Assembly: GCA_037043015.1 (NCBI GenBank)
Contig: CM073328.1
Location: 4,947,409-5,011,408, forward strand
Source: Bryum argenteum
Taxonomy: Eukaryota > Streptophyta > Bryopsida > Bryales > Bryaceae
Reading direction: 5' to 3'
Length of the DNA: 64,000 bases
The stretch's first letter is position 1; every line of letters starts with the position of its first letter. Of this stretch, positions 1 to 11,537 are shown one piece after another. The notes beneath the pieces are model-generated. The model had not been told where the DNA came from and searched no databases. It was given only the letters and a program-made list of their open reading frames with translations. The position numbers and the translations under genes were made by a program.

Positions 1-760
1 AAACTACCCGGAGAGATCAGTCCTTGTAATTTAAGGTTTACACCTCAGTTAAGAGGGTATTTGATGTGGGGCTATTTACATTTGTTTTTGTGTTTTAGAT
101 GACCGTATATCTACATAAAAAGCTACTAGGGGCGTATTCTCCGAACCCTATGGTGTTTTATAAATTCATACATCTGTTGAATTACTTGAGGCTATGTTAC
201 ATATAAACAGTATGGGTGCATTTTTTCCAGCCTTGTACAAAAATTTGCTCTCAAGGCCAAAGACTTTGTCTTACTTTGATTGTTGCAACATACCAAAACT
301 GAAACATAGCACAAAAGGTCATATTCGTTAAATTGACACAAAATAAGGTTCTTGGACTTAAAATGCTACTTAGTGCATACAACGCTTTGTTGTATTTTGC
401 CTTCACTCCTTTCATGCTTACAACAACTCCAAACTTAAGTCACATTGATAATTACTATCTTTTATGTTTTTCTCCGTGTGTCCAAAGGACACGGGGACAT
501 ACTAGTCCTACTATAAAAAATAATCAAGGCTCCTATTTGTGAAGGCTAACTTATAAATAAAATGTCATACTACACATTGTTTTTATATAGCCTAATTTGT
601 ATATAATAGAGTATGTAGCATTGTAGCATTTTATGGACCCTATAGTAGTCCTACACATTATATAAAAAATTCTCCCTTTTGAATTAAATAGACGCTATAT
701 TTTAACTCACGTATATTTCTAAAAAGCGATAGTGATCTCCCCGGGGGGAACTACTAACTT
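1..760. repeat. Possible terminal-inverted-repeat element cut by the window edge
   Basis: AT-rich DNA with no credible gene. Bases 7-21 (CCCGGAGAGATCAGT) pair as an inverted repeat with bases 731-745, whose reverse complement reads CCCGGGGAGATCACT. The two arms enclose about 710 bp. This could be a non-autonomous DNA element whose outer left edge lies outside the window, so a target-site duplication cannot be tested. It could also be chance. Confidence 0.25.
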
Positions 761-1429
761 GGTGAAAGACAATATTCAGGAACAAGATAATTCATTTAAT
801 CGAAACTACCAGAAGTTTTTATTCTTAAGATGTATTTTGAGTATTTTAATTGGAAGATCTAGTACCTTAAGTGTAAGTGTAGAGTAGGGTCCAACACAGA
901 ATGGTGTTTTTGGATTTCTAGTGGAAAAAAGAAAACAACTTTGTCCACTTTGGAAGCCTTTAGAGAGATCAAAAATTGGTATCTTACCTTGAAAGTTTTA
1001 CCATGAATATGAAATCAAGTTGTTAGAATGCCTACCAAACTTCAAAGCCAAAAATCTACCAATATAGGTAGCTGTGGAAAAAGTTTCACTCCTACCAACT
1101 TTGACAACCTCTTAAGAATTGATTTTTATTTCCCCTTACTTTGATCTTTTTTTGGTAAAAATCAATTTGTGTTATTAATATATGGTAAAATTCTTGAGCC
1201 CAAAAGATTAGTATAAAAAAGATATTTCCAATATACCAACATGTGCTATTTGCGGTATGCTTTCGGAAATGGTTATCACTAAAACCAACTTTGTCACCCT
1301 CTCAATGGCTAAAAAAATGACCCATTTGCCATGAAATTCTTCTCACAAGATCAACTACATGTTAATGATAAGTGTGCCAAGATTTAAGTTCAAAATGCTT
1401 ACACAAAAAACGTAGCTTACAATCTACGA
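761..1429. other. Intergenic, no gene seen
   Basis: AT-rich sequence with stops in all frames and no recognisable domain. It lies just 3' (minus-strand sense) of the transposase remnant. Confidence 0.6.
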
Positions 1430-1785
1430 GCGTATATGTCCTCCAGTTGCCTCTATTACCGCTTGTAACCTAGTAGGCATGGAATGACAAAGTAAAAGGA
1501 GCTTTTGATCATTGATAATCTTCCACTCTCTTGTAATAACTACCCTTAAGTCACTTGTATTTGAGGGCATATTGAACCATGTTGAATTGCATCTTACAAA
1601 ATCTTCCAAAGTTCTTGATTGGATTGAGGTCAGTTGCGAGGTAGTTAATCTTCTGTAGACACAATGCCTCCATTCTTCACATATTTGTTGGTATGAATAG
1701 GTGGACTATCTTCCATGAGTAATACTTGTGGTACTTCTTTCATAAAATGAAGCAACTCCTTACTCTAAACTACTTCAACAAAATC
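1430..1785 (-). pseudogene. Tc1/mariner-type transposase remnant, C-terminal part
   Basis: Read on the minus strand, three pieces in different frames match the end of a Tc1-like DDE transposase in the right order. First comes LLMEDSPPIHTNKYVKNGG, which corresponds to the second catalytic Asp block (family form like QDNAPCHT). Next comes ATDLNPIKNFG, corresponding to SPDLNPIENLW, with Lys where the catalytic Glu should be. Last comes REWKIINDQKLL followed by CHSMPTRLQAVIEATGGH, corresponding to the conserved SMPRRLQAVIEAKGG tail. At least one frameshift and one stop separate the blocks, and the distance from the Asp to the Glu position is about 30 codons against 34 in the family. The element is therefore dead. 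No N-terminal DNA-binding domain or terminal repeats were identified. Confidence 0.7.
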
Positions 1786-1789
1786 CTTT

Positions 1790-2597
1790 GTAGAGTGCCA
1801 ATTTTTAGCAAGTAAAACTTTGAAAATCAGTATAAAAATGCACTACCTATTATTATTAGTTGAAAATTGATATTATTGGCTAAAATAACATATTATATGA
1901 TAATATAGAGAAAAACCACACATAACCTAAGAGATACTTTATTAGTTTCCCAAAATAGTAAGTTTTTGAACACTAAGAAAACCTTCCCATGTTTGTGTTT
2001 GAAGGCTTATTGTGAATAATCAATGAATTCAAACAAGGTTCTATAAATTGAATGTATATCTCAACTCACCAAACTTGTGGAAAGTAAAAAGAAAAAAAAA
2101 AGAAAAAAAAAAGAAAAAAAAGAAAAAACTATAAATCCCAAAAATATTCTTTTCTTAGTGGGCCACAATCCATCCAAATCTGGAATCAACCATAAAATGG
2201 TTGATTGGGCTCTTAACCTTGTACGCCCCAAGGTCACATACGAGCTGTCCAAATTTGGATCACAACATCTTCTGGACTTGGGCATCATGAAAAGTCCCTC
2301 TTTTGAACTTGGGCATCACGAATGAACCAATCAATGATGTTCTTGCAACCTCCTAGTACAAGGTTATGTACAACCTCAACCTCTTAGGTTATGTGTGGTA
2401 TCATGAACTCTTTTATGGTATACTCTTAGTCCGCAAAACCATGAATATAGCCTCAAATGCTTTAATTTTATATTTCTTGAAGTCTATAAGTAGGTAAGCT
2501 TGGTCATGCAATGGTTTCTCTTTTTTCACTTTGTGAAAGACCGCCTTAGAATAATTTAGAACCGATTAGGCTTCAACAATATGAGCTTGAATTTATG
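1790..2597. other. Intergenic with an A-rich tract
   Basis: No gene is supported. Bases 2087-2128 are almost pure A/G (AAAAAGAAAAAA type), which creates artificial Lys-rich and Phe-rich open frames on the two strands. Bases 2410-2597 are paralogous to 31615-31810 upstream of TNL copy C, so the TNL duplication unit reaches at least this far upstream. Confidence 0.6.
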
Positions 2598-2873
2598 TCA
2601 CCACTATAGTCCACCCAACTATTGTGGGGGGTCTTTGGACCTTGTTGTATAGGTACCTCAAAGCCCTTTGGGGGGATACTATGTCAAGTATCTTCAAGGC
2701 ATTAGTAACTAGGCTAGAAACTAGCGTAGTTATAGTGTCCACCCTCGAGAGGGGGAAGTAGTATTGTTCCAATTTCTCCTTGTCCGGTGGCCATCGGGAT
2801 ATTAGCATTACGAACGGACACTTCATTCACGCCGGCCCCTTAGAAAGAGACTGGAGTTTCTATCTATCTATCT
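2598..2873 (+). mobile_element. SINE-like retroposon, copy 1, with (TATC)n tail and 14-bp target duplication
   Basis: This segment is nearly identical, with scattered substitutions, to 55836-56100. It ends in a short TATC repeat and is bracketed by the same 14 bases, AGCTTGAATTTATG, at 2584-2597 and 2874-2887. The paralogous upstream region of copy C near 31794-31807 has the uninterrupted sequence GAGCTTGACTTTATGACA, an empty site, which shows that this is an insertion. Tail-plus-duplication structure and a 5' end about 11 bp longer than in the other copy point to target-primed retroposition. I do not see convincing tRNA-type A and B boxes, so it could be a SINE of other origin or a short LINE 3' end. 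The open frame on its minus strand is not thought to be coding. Confidence 0.8.
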
Positions 2874-3195
2874 AGCTTGAATTTATGACTTGGTTCAACG
2901 TATTAAACACTTGGGTAAAGCAGAACTAATTTTTAGGTTTAATTGATGCTATTCAAATAATTTCGTTAAACCAGAATTAAAAAATTCTTACTTCATATCT
3001 CTTGGTGAATGGTACGAGAATCCATACATGACTTTATGAAAAAACCACTAAAGCATCATGCAACATGTGATTGAACTTGTGAAGTACTAAATGATGTATT
3101 CCAAATCAACCAATTGCATTCATTTATTTTTGGTTCCAACACGATAAATTCTTGAACCACTTACTAACGTCAAACATACGCAATACTATAAATGA
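2874..3195. other. Distal upstream region of TNL copy A
   Basis: AT-rich and without genes. It is recognisably paralogous to 31808-32160 (copy C) and 40720-40925 (copy D); shared phrases include the run around GAAAAAACCACTAAAGCATC. Confidence 0.5.
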
Positions 3196-3204
3196 TATAT
3201 AATA
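3196..3204 (+). promoter_or_regulatory. Candidate TATA box of TNL copy A
   Basis: TATATAATA, kept at the equivalent place upstream of copy C (32162-32170) and copy D (40926-40934). It lies 471-478 bp before the conserved GTATGT splice-donor-like site in all three. The role is inferred from conservation and spacing only. Confidence 0.4.
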
Positions 3205-3324
3205 GTTCCATGCTAAATGAATAGAAATTGTTGACTAACCTTAATATGAAACAGAGAGATACTATTTTTGGAACAAAACAATTCATTCTATCAGAGGCAA
3301 AAAGCTGTGACAATTTAATCTCAA

Positions 3325-3790
3325 TTAGAATGGCAAACACTAATTATCATACTGCGCTTGAAACCATGCTCGTTACCACGGTCATAAACCCGATCGCGCA
3401 CAACATTCGGAAGGTCTCAGGTCCTCGACCTGGTTTGTCGGAGAAGGCTACGACCTGGTCACTGGACTGTCGGAGGGAGAGCGAGGATGGTGGATCCGAG
3501 CTCACTTCCTCACTTGTCGAAAGTGTAAGCAGATCGTGTCTGAGACGAGAAGTTGCAAGCGCGTGGGTAGTTGTCCTGAACCTCCATGCGTATATCGTCA
3601 CTTCCTTTCATGCGATCGCTCTTCAGCCTCTCATTGATGTTTCCCTGAGCTTGAGCAAGAGGCTTTGGTATGTAATCATAACTCACATCTATCTTCACGT
3701 TACATGCTTTCTCCGTCTTTCCATCACAAGCTTTGTTCGGAGAATGCATAAATTTCTGAGCGGACATCTCATCTAGTGTATCTAGGCTCC
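3325..3790 (+). promoter_or_regulatory. Conserved GC-richer upstream module of TNL copy A, probable 5' leader exon
   Basis: A CpG-containing block that recurs upstream of all four TNL genes (also 4185-4490, 22339-22800, 32300-32760, 41068-41530). It contains a conserved donor-like site, CTTTG|GTATGTAATC, with the exon side ending at 3667. Together with a TATA-like box about 470 bp upstream this suggests a non-coding first exon and a leader intron spliced to sequence just before the start codon. A possible acceptor is CTTGTAG at 5006-5012. Both strands carry open frames here (for example 3228-3776 plus and 3510-3854 minus), but they are not kept in all copies, so I do not call protein. Confidence 0.45.
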
Positions 3791-4184
3791 AATCAACGAC
3801 CGGAAATTGAAAACATTCCATTAGATTGGAAAGAAGGGTATGATAAACCTCCATTTTCTAGAGACTGTGGCATGAGTATGAACTTCAGTTGCCTGGAAAT
3901 AGTTTTTGTTGCTATTTCCGGCCAATTGGTATGCGATGTCCTGTTTAACCCTAATCATCAGCTTGTCAAGAGTCTTGCTACTATCTTAAGCAGCGAACTC
4001 TCTCGAGGAAGAATTGAACATCTTGCAAAATTGTTTGATAGAGGGGTCGGAATACAACCTGATTGTATCATTCTAAGTATAGTGGCCCTCCTAACACTTT
4101 GAGAGCAGGAAATTCGTTCTTTTAAATGTCCATTTCGATTGATGCCTAATTCTTTCTTGTGTCATGAGGCTAGATATAGAGCAG

Positions 4185-4870
4185 TTCTTGCTCACTTCCT
4201 CACTTGTCGATTGTGTAAGCAGATTGTGTGTGAGACGAGAAGTTGCAAGCGCGTGGGCAGTTGTCCTGAACCTCAATGGTTCTACCGTCACTTCGTTTCA
4301 TGAGATCGCTCTTTAGTCTCTCATTGGTGTTTCCCTGAGCTTGTGCAAGTGGCTTTGGTATGCAATCGTAACTCACATCTATCTTCACATTACATGCTTT
4401 TCTTCGTCTTTTTATCACAAGCTTTGTTCGGAGAATGCATAAAGTTCTGAGGGGACATCTCATCTAAAGTATGTATGTAGGCTTCAATCACAGATCGGAA
4501 ACTAAAAACATTCCAGTAGGTTGGACTGCAGGGAATGATAAACCTCCAATTTCCGGACTAGAGACTGTGGCATGAGTGTCAACCCTTGTTCATTGGAAAG
4601 AGCTTTTGTTTCTTTTTTCGGCCAAGTCGTATGCAATGTTTTCTTTAACCCTAATCATCATCAGCTTGTCAAGATTCTTGCTACTATCTTGACCAGAAAA
4701 TTCGCTCGAGTAATAATTGAACATCTTGCTATATTGTTTGTTAGAGGGGTCGGAGAAGAAACTGATTGTAACATTCAAGGCTAGTGGCCCTCCTAACACG
4801 TCGAGGAAAGGAAATTCATTCTTTCAATAAGTCCCTTTCAATTGATTGTTATTCCTTGCTTGTGTCATGA
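4185..4870 (+). repeat. Second, tandem copy of the leader module upstream of TNL copy A
   Basis: About 690 bp beginning at the phrase CACTTCCTCACTTGTCGA repeats the block that begins near 3505. Landmarks recur in order: the donor-like site (here CTTTG|GTATGCAATC, exon side ending 4357), GACTGTGGCATGAGTGT at 4563 versus 3862, the CTTGTCAAGA phrase at 4665 versus 3963, and GTGGCCCTCCTAACAC at 4783 versus 4081. Copies B, C and D carry a single module. This is therefore a local tandem duplication inside unit A's 5' region. Confidence 0.7.
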
Positions 4871-5106
4871 GGCTGAATGTAGAGCAGTTGCAAGTGTCGA
4901 TCCAAGAACGTACGAAATTGAAGAATCAATGAGCCCTAGATGAAATTTTAAAGAAACGCTTGTACAGTAGATGATTCTTGACGGTGTTGTTGAATGTTTT
5001 GGAGTCTTGTAGATGGACACTCTCCAGACGGACTAATTGTACTCTCCTTCCTGGAGTATTTAGATTTGCTCGGGGAGAGACAGTGCTTGACAACAGGAGA
5101 TCCAAA

Positions 5107-8100
5107 ATGAAGAGACGTCGTGGAAGCGAAGTAGATCTATCTGAAGTAAGTTTGATCTGTTATAACGTTTTTGGCTTCCAACTCTAGTCAACACGGTCGG
5201 AACAGTAACCCCACCATGGATACAGATTTGACATTAGCGATGGCTTTGAATCGAAGTACAGATCTCAATTTCTTTGCTTGGTTGATATGTGGTTAGAAGT
5301 GGCTGGTGTCTTTGCTATAGTGGATTGCTTTTGCTCAAATTGAAAAGTGATTTATGAACATAAGATTGCTGAATCGCAGTTGCTTCAATTCTCGGATGTT
5401 GAAGCGGGGGATCCTTCTTCAACTGATGACTACAATTACGGGTGCGTTGTTGGTTTATTGTGTGCTATCGACATGGTGAATGGGTAGAGTTTTTCTGGGG
5501 ATGCACTGTTATGTGGTAATGCTTTGCCTCAGGAAATGTGAGATCATGTGTTGTTTAGAGGAAGTGGGTTCCCGTTCTAGGGTTGACACCGGTCTTTTGG
5601 CCCTGGCTGGTGGAGTATTTGAGAATTGTTTTTGTGGGTAACGCATGTTGGTGTCGGTCGACTGTGTCAATGTTGTGGGTTTAAGGTTTAACCTATTTCA
5701 TGGTGGTAGCAGGGAGCCGGAGTTAGAACCGAAGCACAAAATATTCTTGAGTCATAGCGGGGCCCAAAAGGACTTCACGGAGCAACTATGTGTAGATTTG
5801 GAAAGATGGCAATACTATCCGTTTTTTGACAAACGTTCAAATAGTTTGCCCAAGGGTAGAAAGTATCCTGAACTTATCTTTCAAGCTGCCCAACAATGTG
5901 AGGTTGCAGTGTTGATATTGTCTGAAGAATTTTTCACGCGATCAAAGTGGCCAATGCTAGAGTTGGAGGCTTTTGTGGATGCTCAAAAGGAAAACCATAA
6001 GAAGCTTGCCATTCTCCCAGTGTATTTGGGAATATCACGAGATGAGTGCACAAAGAATGAAGCAAAACGTCAAGATTGGGTCACTGTGTGGAGAAGGTGG
6101 GCTAAAATTGACACAAGGATCAACATTAAGAAGTGGAAGGACGCTTTGAGGGTACTTGGCCCGTTAAATGGAATTGAGTATGTAAGATCAATGGGAGAAG
6201 TTGTGTTGAGAAAGGAAATTGTAAATGCAGTTCGTTGTTTGATTCAACCAGAGAATATGAGGAGTGTTGGGCAAATCGAGGGGAGAGCTCGGATATGCAA
6301 GGTGAGAGGGGTTTTCTTTTGTGAAAGTGTGAGCGTATGTGTAATCATGTGTTCAAATGTGGAGTTGTTCATGTGGTGTTTTTGAACAAGATCTAGTATG
6401 TTCTTGGTTACATTGTGTGAAGTAATGAAAGACATAAACCTACTAAGTTCGTTATCGATATTGTGGTTGCATGTAGGCTATTATTGAGAAGTTTGCAAAA
6501 ACAAAACCATCATTGGTGTATGGTGTTCGTGTGGTGGGTATACACGGTATGGGAGGAGTTGGAAAGACTACATTTTGCAAAATACTTTGTGATGAATTAT
6601 CGAGAAAGTATGAAGGGAAAGTGTGCCATGGTGAATTGGGGGTGAAGAGCCCATTGGAGTTGCAGAAGCAAGTGCTAAGGGAATTAACGGATATAAGTCA
6701 TGAGAGCTTGACACATTCAACTCATGACATGGTTAGCATCTCTTCTTAGTGTTGTTGAGCTCTAGGATTGAATTGTGTGATTTGTGTTGTGTTGCTTGTT
6801 GTCTTATGGCTTGTACCAAGTTCAAAGTTGTACTCAAGCGTTGTGTCAGACATTAATTTCATGTTGTTTTCAGTCTAGAAGGGAAATAAGTATTTAGCAT
6901 GTGGAGATGAACATCCAAGTAAAACAAACCTTGCTGCAAATGCTAAGCAAACATACCTTGATGCTTCCTTGATGCAAGTGCAGACTACAAATCTTTTGAA
7001 TCGACGTGTTCATCAACAACCGGTATTTTTAGCTATAGACAATGTATGGCCGAAGTCTGTAAAGGAAGCAAAAGTTTATCTACAAGCTGGTTATTGTCGT
7101 GGAAGCATAGTGATGGTTACAGCTCGCTCAATTGATCTTCTTGCTCGCTTGCGCATCGCTGAATGTGATTGTTTGGAGATGCCGGAGCTAGAAGAGGAAG
7201 ATGCGAAGCGTTTGTTTCTTCATCATGCAACTCCTGGAATGGAATTCTTAGGTGAACATATTGAGGGGGATATCTTGTATTGTGTGAGACAATGCAAGTT
7301 TAGGAAAGGTGCAAACATGGGTGAGCATTTCCATCCGTTATCATTGAAGGTATTGGGTGGTCAATTGGGGAGTCTTGGATTAGATCCAAAGATTTGGATA
7401 GAGAACTTGGTGAATGGTGATAAGTTCAATCAATTTGGGGAGAAGGTGCATCCACTACTCAACATCCTTCGAAGAGGATATGTTTCTTTAAAAAAGGAGG
7501 ATCAGCTTTTATTTATGGATAGTGTTCTTTTTCATCCTCAACGAAGCGAATATAAGTGGCCACGATATGGTATCCCCATGCCATGTGTTGATATATACGG
7601 ATGGTTAAGTATTGTGCATCGCACCGGAGTGAAGCAAATTATGGATCGGGTGAGAATCTTGACCTTTACTCAAACTAAACATTATGAAGGAGGAATCTAT
7701 ATTCAAGTAGTCTTTGTGCTAAATGTCATGTTCATTGAAGATTTATCGGTTTGTTAATCATTGGAATTCATGTGTACGGATAATACAGTTGAAAGGTTTG
7801 AAGGCAAAGTCGCTTATCGAGGGTATTGGAGATTGTTTTGATGGTGTAAGCATTCACGACTTGTATCTTGAGTTTGCCAAATTGGAGGTGAAGAGAGATG
7901 ATTCTTTTACAAGACGTTGGGTGTGGTATGATAATGAAGAAGCTCATCCTCCTGATGTCCTTGTTATGAGTCCACCTGGACAATGTTGGGGAAACTTGGA
8001 AAGAATGTTTGTGAGATATGATTACAAGTCCAAAATCCAAAGCATGGAGTGGAGCGGAATAACGAATAGGATGGAGTGGAAACACTTCTCGAATGTTGTG

Positions 8101-9528
8101 GTGCTAGAACTCTTAATTGGGAATAATGAGGTGTTGGATTTGCGGGGTTTACGATGCCTAAGAAGCCTGAAGCTGAGATGGGGATATAGTGTACATCAAG
8201 ATTATACTTTAGTAGGGGAAGGCAAATTGGATGGACTTGGGGAGCTTATGAATCTTGGATGGCTTGAGTTGTGGAATATTCATTATGCACCATGCATGGA
8301 GGAAATAGGTTGCCTAACATCACTCCGAGTTCTGCGGTTGAAAACATATTGTAACTATTGTGAAAGAGACGCTCTTCCACCACCAAAACTTGATATGTGC
8401 GTCCATTTACAAGAGTTAGTCGTTGAAGGGTTTGGATGCTTGAAGGCTAGTCCAGATTTGAGCCGATTAACATCATTAAGGAAAGTTGTATTGACGCATT
8501 GCGTAAGTATGAAGGAGGTGGTGGGGTTAAATCCACAAATGCGTGAATTGCGGGGGTTGGCGGTGATGGGGTGTCGGTCATTACGTCATGTCCATGGTTT
8601 GGAAGAGTTGGATTCGTTGCATATATTGCGCATCGAATTATGTGATAAGGTGGGAGAGGTTATCAACCTTCACAAGCTTACCAACCTGCAACAGTTGTTT
8701 GTCAGGAAAGCATTTCGGAAGGTGTTGGGGTTTAGTGAGTCAATGCCTTTGGAGGAACTTGTTATTCACAATGTAGAGGAGTTACTTGAGTTGGACTTCC
8801 TGCGAAAATTGCGGATGTTGTCTTTAGAATCCTTTGACGAGGCCATATTGCCACGGTTAGGCAAGTGCATTGCTTTGGATGAATTGTCTATGGAATTTAT
8901 GTCAAGGTTGCGGGATTTGCCTGTTTTGCACAACGTGTCAAGGTTGCAAAGGCTTTCGATATGTTATGCTCCTGAACTGGTGTTACATGCACCAATTCTA
9001 GGTGAATTGGTGGCACTTCAAGAGCTTAGGGTACGAGACTGTGGTACATCCGTGGGCACAGCAGAGATACCAGATATTCACAAGCTCACAAACTTGCAGG
9101 AGCTGGACCTCAAGGGTACTCCAATCAAGAATCTACCAAACCTCAAATGCCTTACTCAACTTAGGGTATTGAATTGCTCGAGGACGCATTTGGCTCAGCT
9201 ACCAGATTTGACTGGTTTGAATTTTTTGGAATGTATCGACCTTTCTGGTTGCCAGATGCTTACAAAATTGGAAAACCTTGCAAACTTGCCTGTTTTGGAA
9301 CGGATCCACCTTTCTAATTGCTACGAGCTCACGAATGTGAGTAACCTTGCAAACCTGCCTGTATTGGAAGAAATTGGTGTTTGTAATTGCCACAAGCTAA
9401 CGAGCTTGGATAACCTTGCAAACCTGCCTGCATTGAAGGCTATCTACATTGGGGGTTGTGACATCTTAGAGAGGTTAGAGACATTGCCGGGTCTCATGAG
9501 TAGTGTGGTACTTGATAGGACAATTTGA
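5107..9528 (+). CDS. TIR-NB-LRR immune receptor, copy A (intact)
   Basis: An intracellular innate immune receptor of the TNL class. Six exons keep phase with GT-AG introns: 5107-5145, 5380-5441, 5713-6301, 6477-6731, 6984-7649, 7789-9528, giving 1116 residues. A short basic start, MKRRRGSEVDLSE, could act as a nuclear signal. The TIR domain spans about residues 40-190; Glu117 in WPMLELEAF aligns with the catalytic Glu of plant TIR NADases. NB-ARC motifs: P-loop GMGGVGKTT 254-262, kinase-2 VFLAIDNVW 329-337, RNBS-B GSIVMVTARS 355-364, GLPL-like HPLSLKVLGG 433-442, and IHD at 559-561 in place of MHD. Leucine-rich repeats fill about 640-1105 and end in four regular 23-24-residue repeats of the LANLPVLERI type. 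The start was chosen because this ATG opens the first phase-compatible exon and is shared with B and C. It is the only copy without a lesion. The very short exons 1 and 2 rest on splice signals and paralogue agreement only. Confidence 0.88.
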
Positions 9529-11537
9529 TAATCCAAGTATGTGATACCAAGTAATAACATGCGGATTTTACATTGGAACAAGTGTTTAAAGAGTTGACAT
9601 AGAAGTAGCATGCAAGATGCAATTCGAGAAAAAGCATAGGAACTTGTTTGAATTGTAGGGTACATGATAGGAAATCATCCATTGAAGGGTACATGATAGG
9701 AAATCTATGAAGCGTCAATCACAGCCGAAATATACACATTTGCCGCTTCTATACTCCTTTACTTTGCATATTGAAATTTGTTTGAAAGTAAGTGCAAGTG
9801 GATTTGAATACACTAAAGAATGTCTTCTTCGAATTTTGTTCAAAACAACTATTAAAAGGCAAAGTTTCTTCACATGCATTCTCAATATCGCACAACTAAA
9901 GTCAAACTTTCTCTGGAGGCATTCTCAACATCCCATGGACAAAGTAGAGATTAGAGCAAATTAGATATCCTCCGTGGGATTAGGCGTGCTTACCATATAT
10001 TTGGGATTTTATAACTTCCTATCATTCTATGTCTTGGTTATATTGTTTGAATTTATATCTATGCTCTGTAAACATGTTTTGCTCGAGTGTTTCTTATTGT
10101 GATTCACATTTTATCAACACATGAACATGCAATTCCATTTGGTTTGAAGGAGAAATTTTCTTAAATTGTTTAGCTTTCGAGGGACAACAATGCACTTCTT
10201 TATGCTAGATTGAGAGCCTAGGGTGGAGTCTTGATTGTCAGTTTTAATTGTTAGGGAGAACGCTCACAATTGTAGAGTTGGAGTATATAGTGAACCCTTC
10301 TATACCATAGTCTAATACTCAACCGTAAAATGGAAAGTTAGGCACTGCATTCATATACATCTAGTTCTTGTGCTCTTAATACCATAGAGATTTTGAAGTG
10401 ACAGATTAAGTGGGTTTTGGGGGTTTCTGCAGGAAAGAAATTGAGCAAACTTTCATTGTTCTAATCTCACAAATGAAGAAAGCTCGACTGTTCAAAGTTT
10501 TATAGTGAGTAGACGGTCAAGTTAACATGAAATTCCTACAGTTAAGGTTTCGTAACAATACACAAACTAAGTTTTATTGATATTATGCAAGATGGAGGTT
10601 TTTTTAAAGAATATAGTCAATTTTGCATGAAAAAATATTTTTCTCAATCATTCTCAATCACATGTAGCGCTTGACACGCATGCCTCACATGTTATTAGCT
10701 CATGTTCAATGTCTTGGGAGGAGAAGGAATGTTGTTACAAGGTATTCCTTGAAGGTCAAAATGAAATTGCATGTTTACATTATTTCAGTTTGTTATGTTT
10801 GTTTCCAAAGTTAGACTGACATGTTATTTCTTGAATATATGATAACTTTATTTTTTGAAGACATGCACACTTCTTGAAATTATGTTTATCAATTTTTCAT
10901 AAAACAAAGTGATTGATATTAGAAATGGAATTAGAAAATTGTTGTTCATGGATGTATGGAAGATGATGCTCATTTTCAGCTTTGATTTGGCCTCGTTTGT
11001 GTTGATGCTCAACTACAATTTTGTAGTTGATCAAACATATGAAGGGATTACTAGAACATGAATTGTTTTTAGCTTTGCTTGTCTCATCCACCAACAAGCC
11101 TTGACTTGGTTTTCAAGAATACATTCTAATATGCTTTAGAGTGCATTTGGATTGATGTAAGCCCTTTTAAGGTGTTTTATGTGCTTGTCCTCCTTGATCG
11201 AGATGATTAAATTTTTTATTACATTATTTTGGTAAAGTTTCCAATGTAATTTGTACAATGTGAATAAAAATCTACTTTCACGTTCTATTGTAAACCTTGT
11301 GACTCTTTTAATGCATTAGAATAGGTAGGGTGACTTATTATGATTCCATCCAAGAGTACAATTAGAAAATAATGCCACTATAGTAAATTTGAGAGATTAT
11401 GTTTGTAAAAATTTACATGGTCATTGTAATCACTTATTATTGATTGCAAATCACAAAGTCAATCATATATTCAAGACAGTTTTGCCTTTGAAATCTTTAG
11501 AAATATCAACATCATGTTCTTGCAAATTGCATAGTTA
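9529..11537. other. 3' flank of TNL copy A
   Basis: No supported gene. The sequence is paralogous to the flanks after the orphan LRR fragment (11922 on), copy B (27845 on) and copy C (37774 on), starting with the shared phrase around TAACATGCGGA, so it belongs to the duplicated TNL unit. A minus-strand open frame of 66 codons at 10897-11097 has counterparts at 29361-29561 and partly at 13313-13588. It probably just follows the duplication. Confidence 0.6.

Noticed and set aside
2077..2325. Lys-rich open frame and its minus-strand shadow
   Set aside because: Both are produced by the A/G-rich tract at 2087-2128.
2593..2826. Minus-strand open frame, repeated at 55700-56053
   Set aside because: It lies inside the retroposon and is shared only because the element is repeated. 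The two frames extend into unrelated flanks.
3228..3776. 182-codon open frame in the leader module of TNL copy A
   Set aside because: Related frames exist in C and D but B is broken, the second A module lacks it, and the opposite strand is equally open. No domain is visible. Composition explains it.
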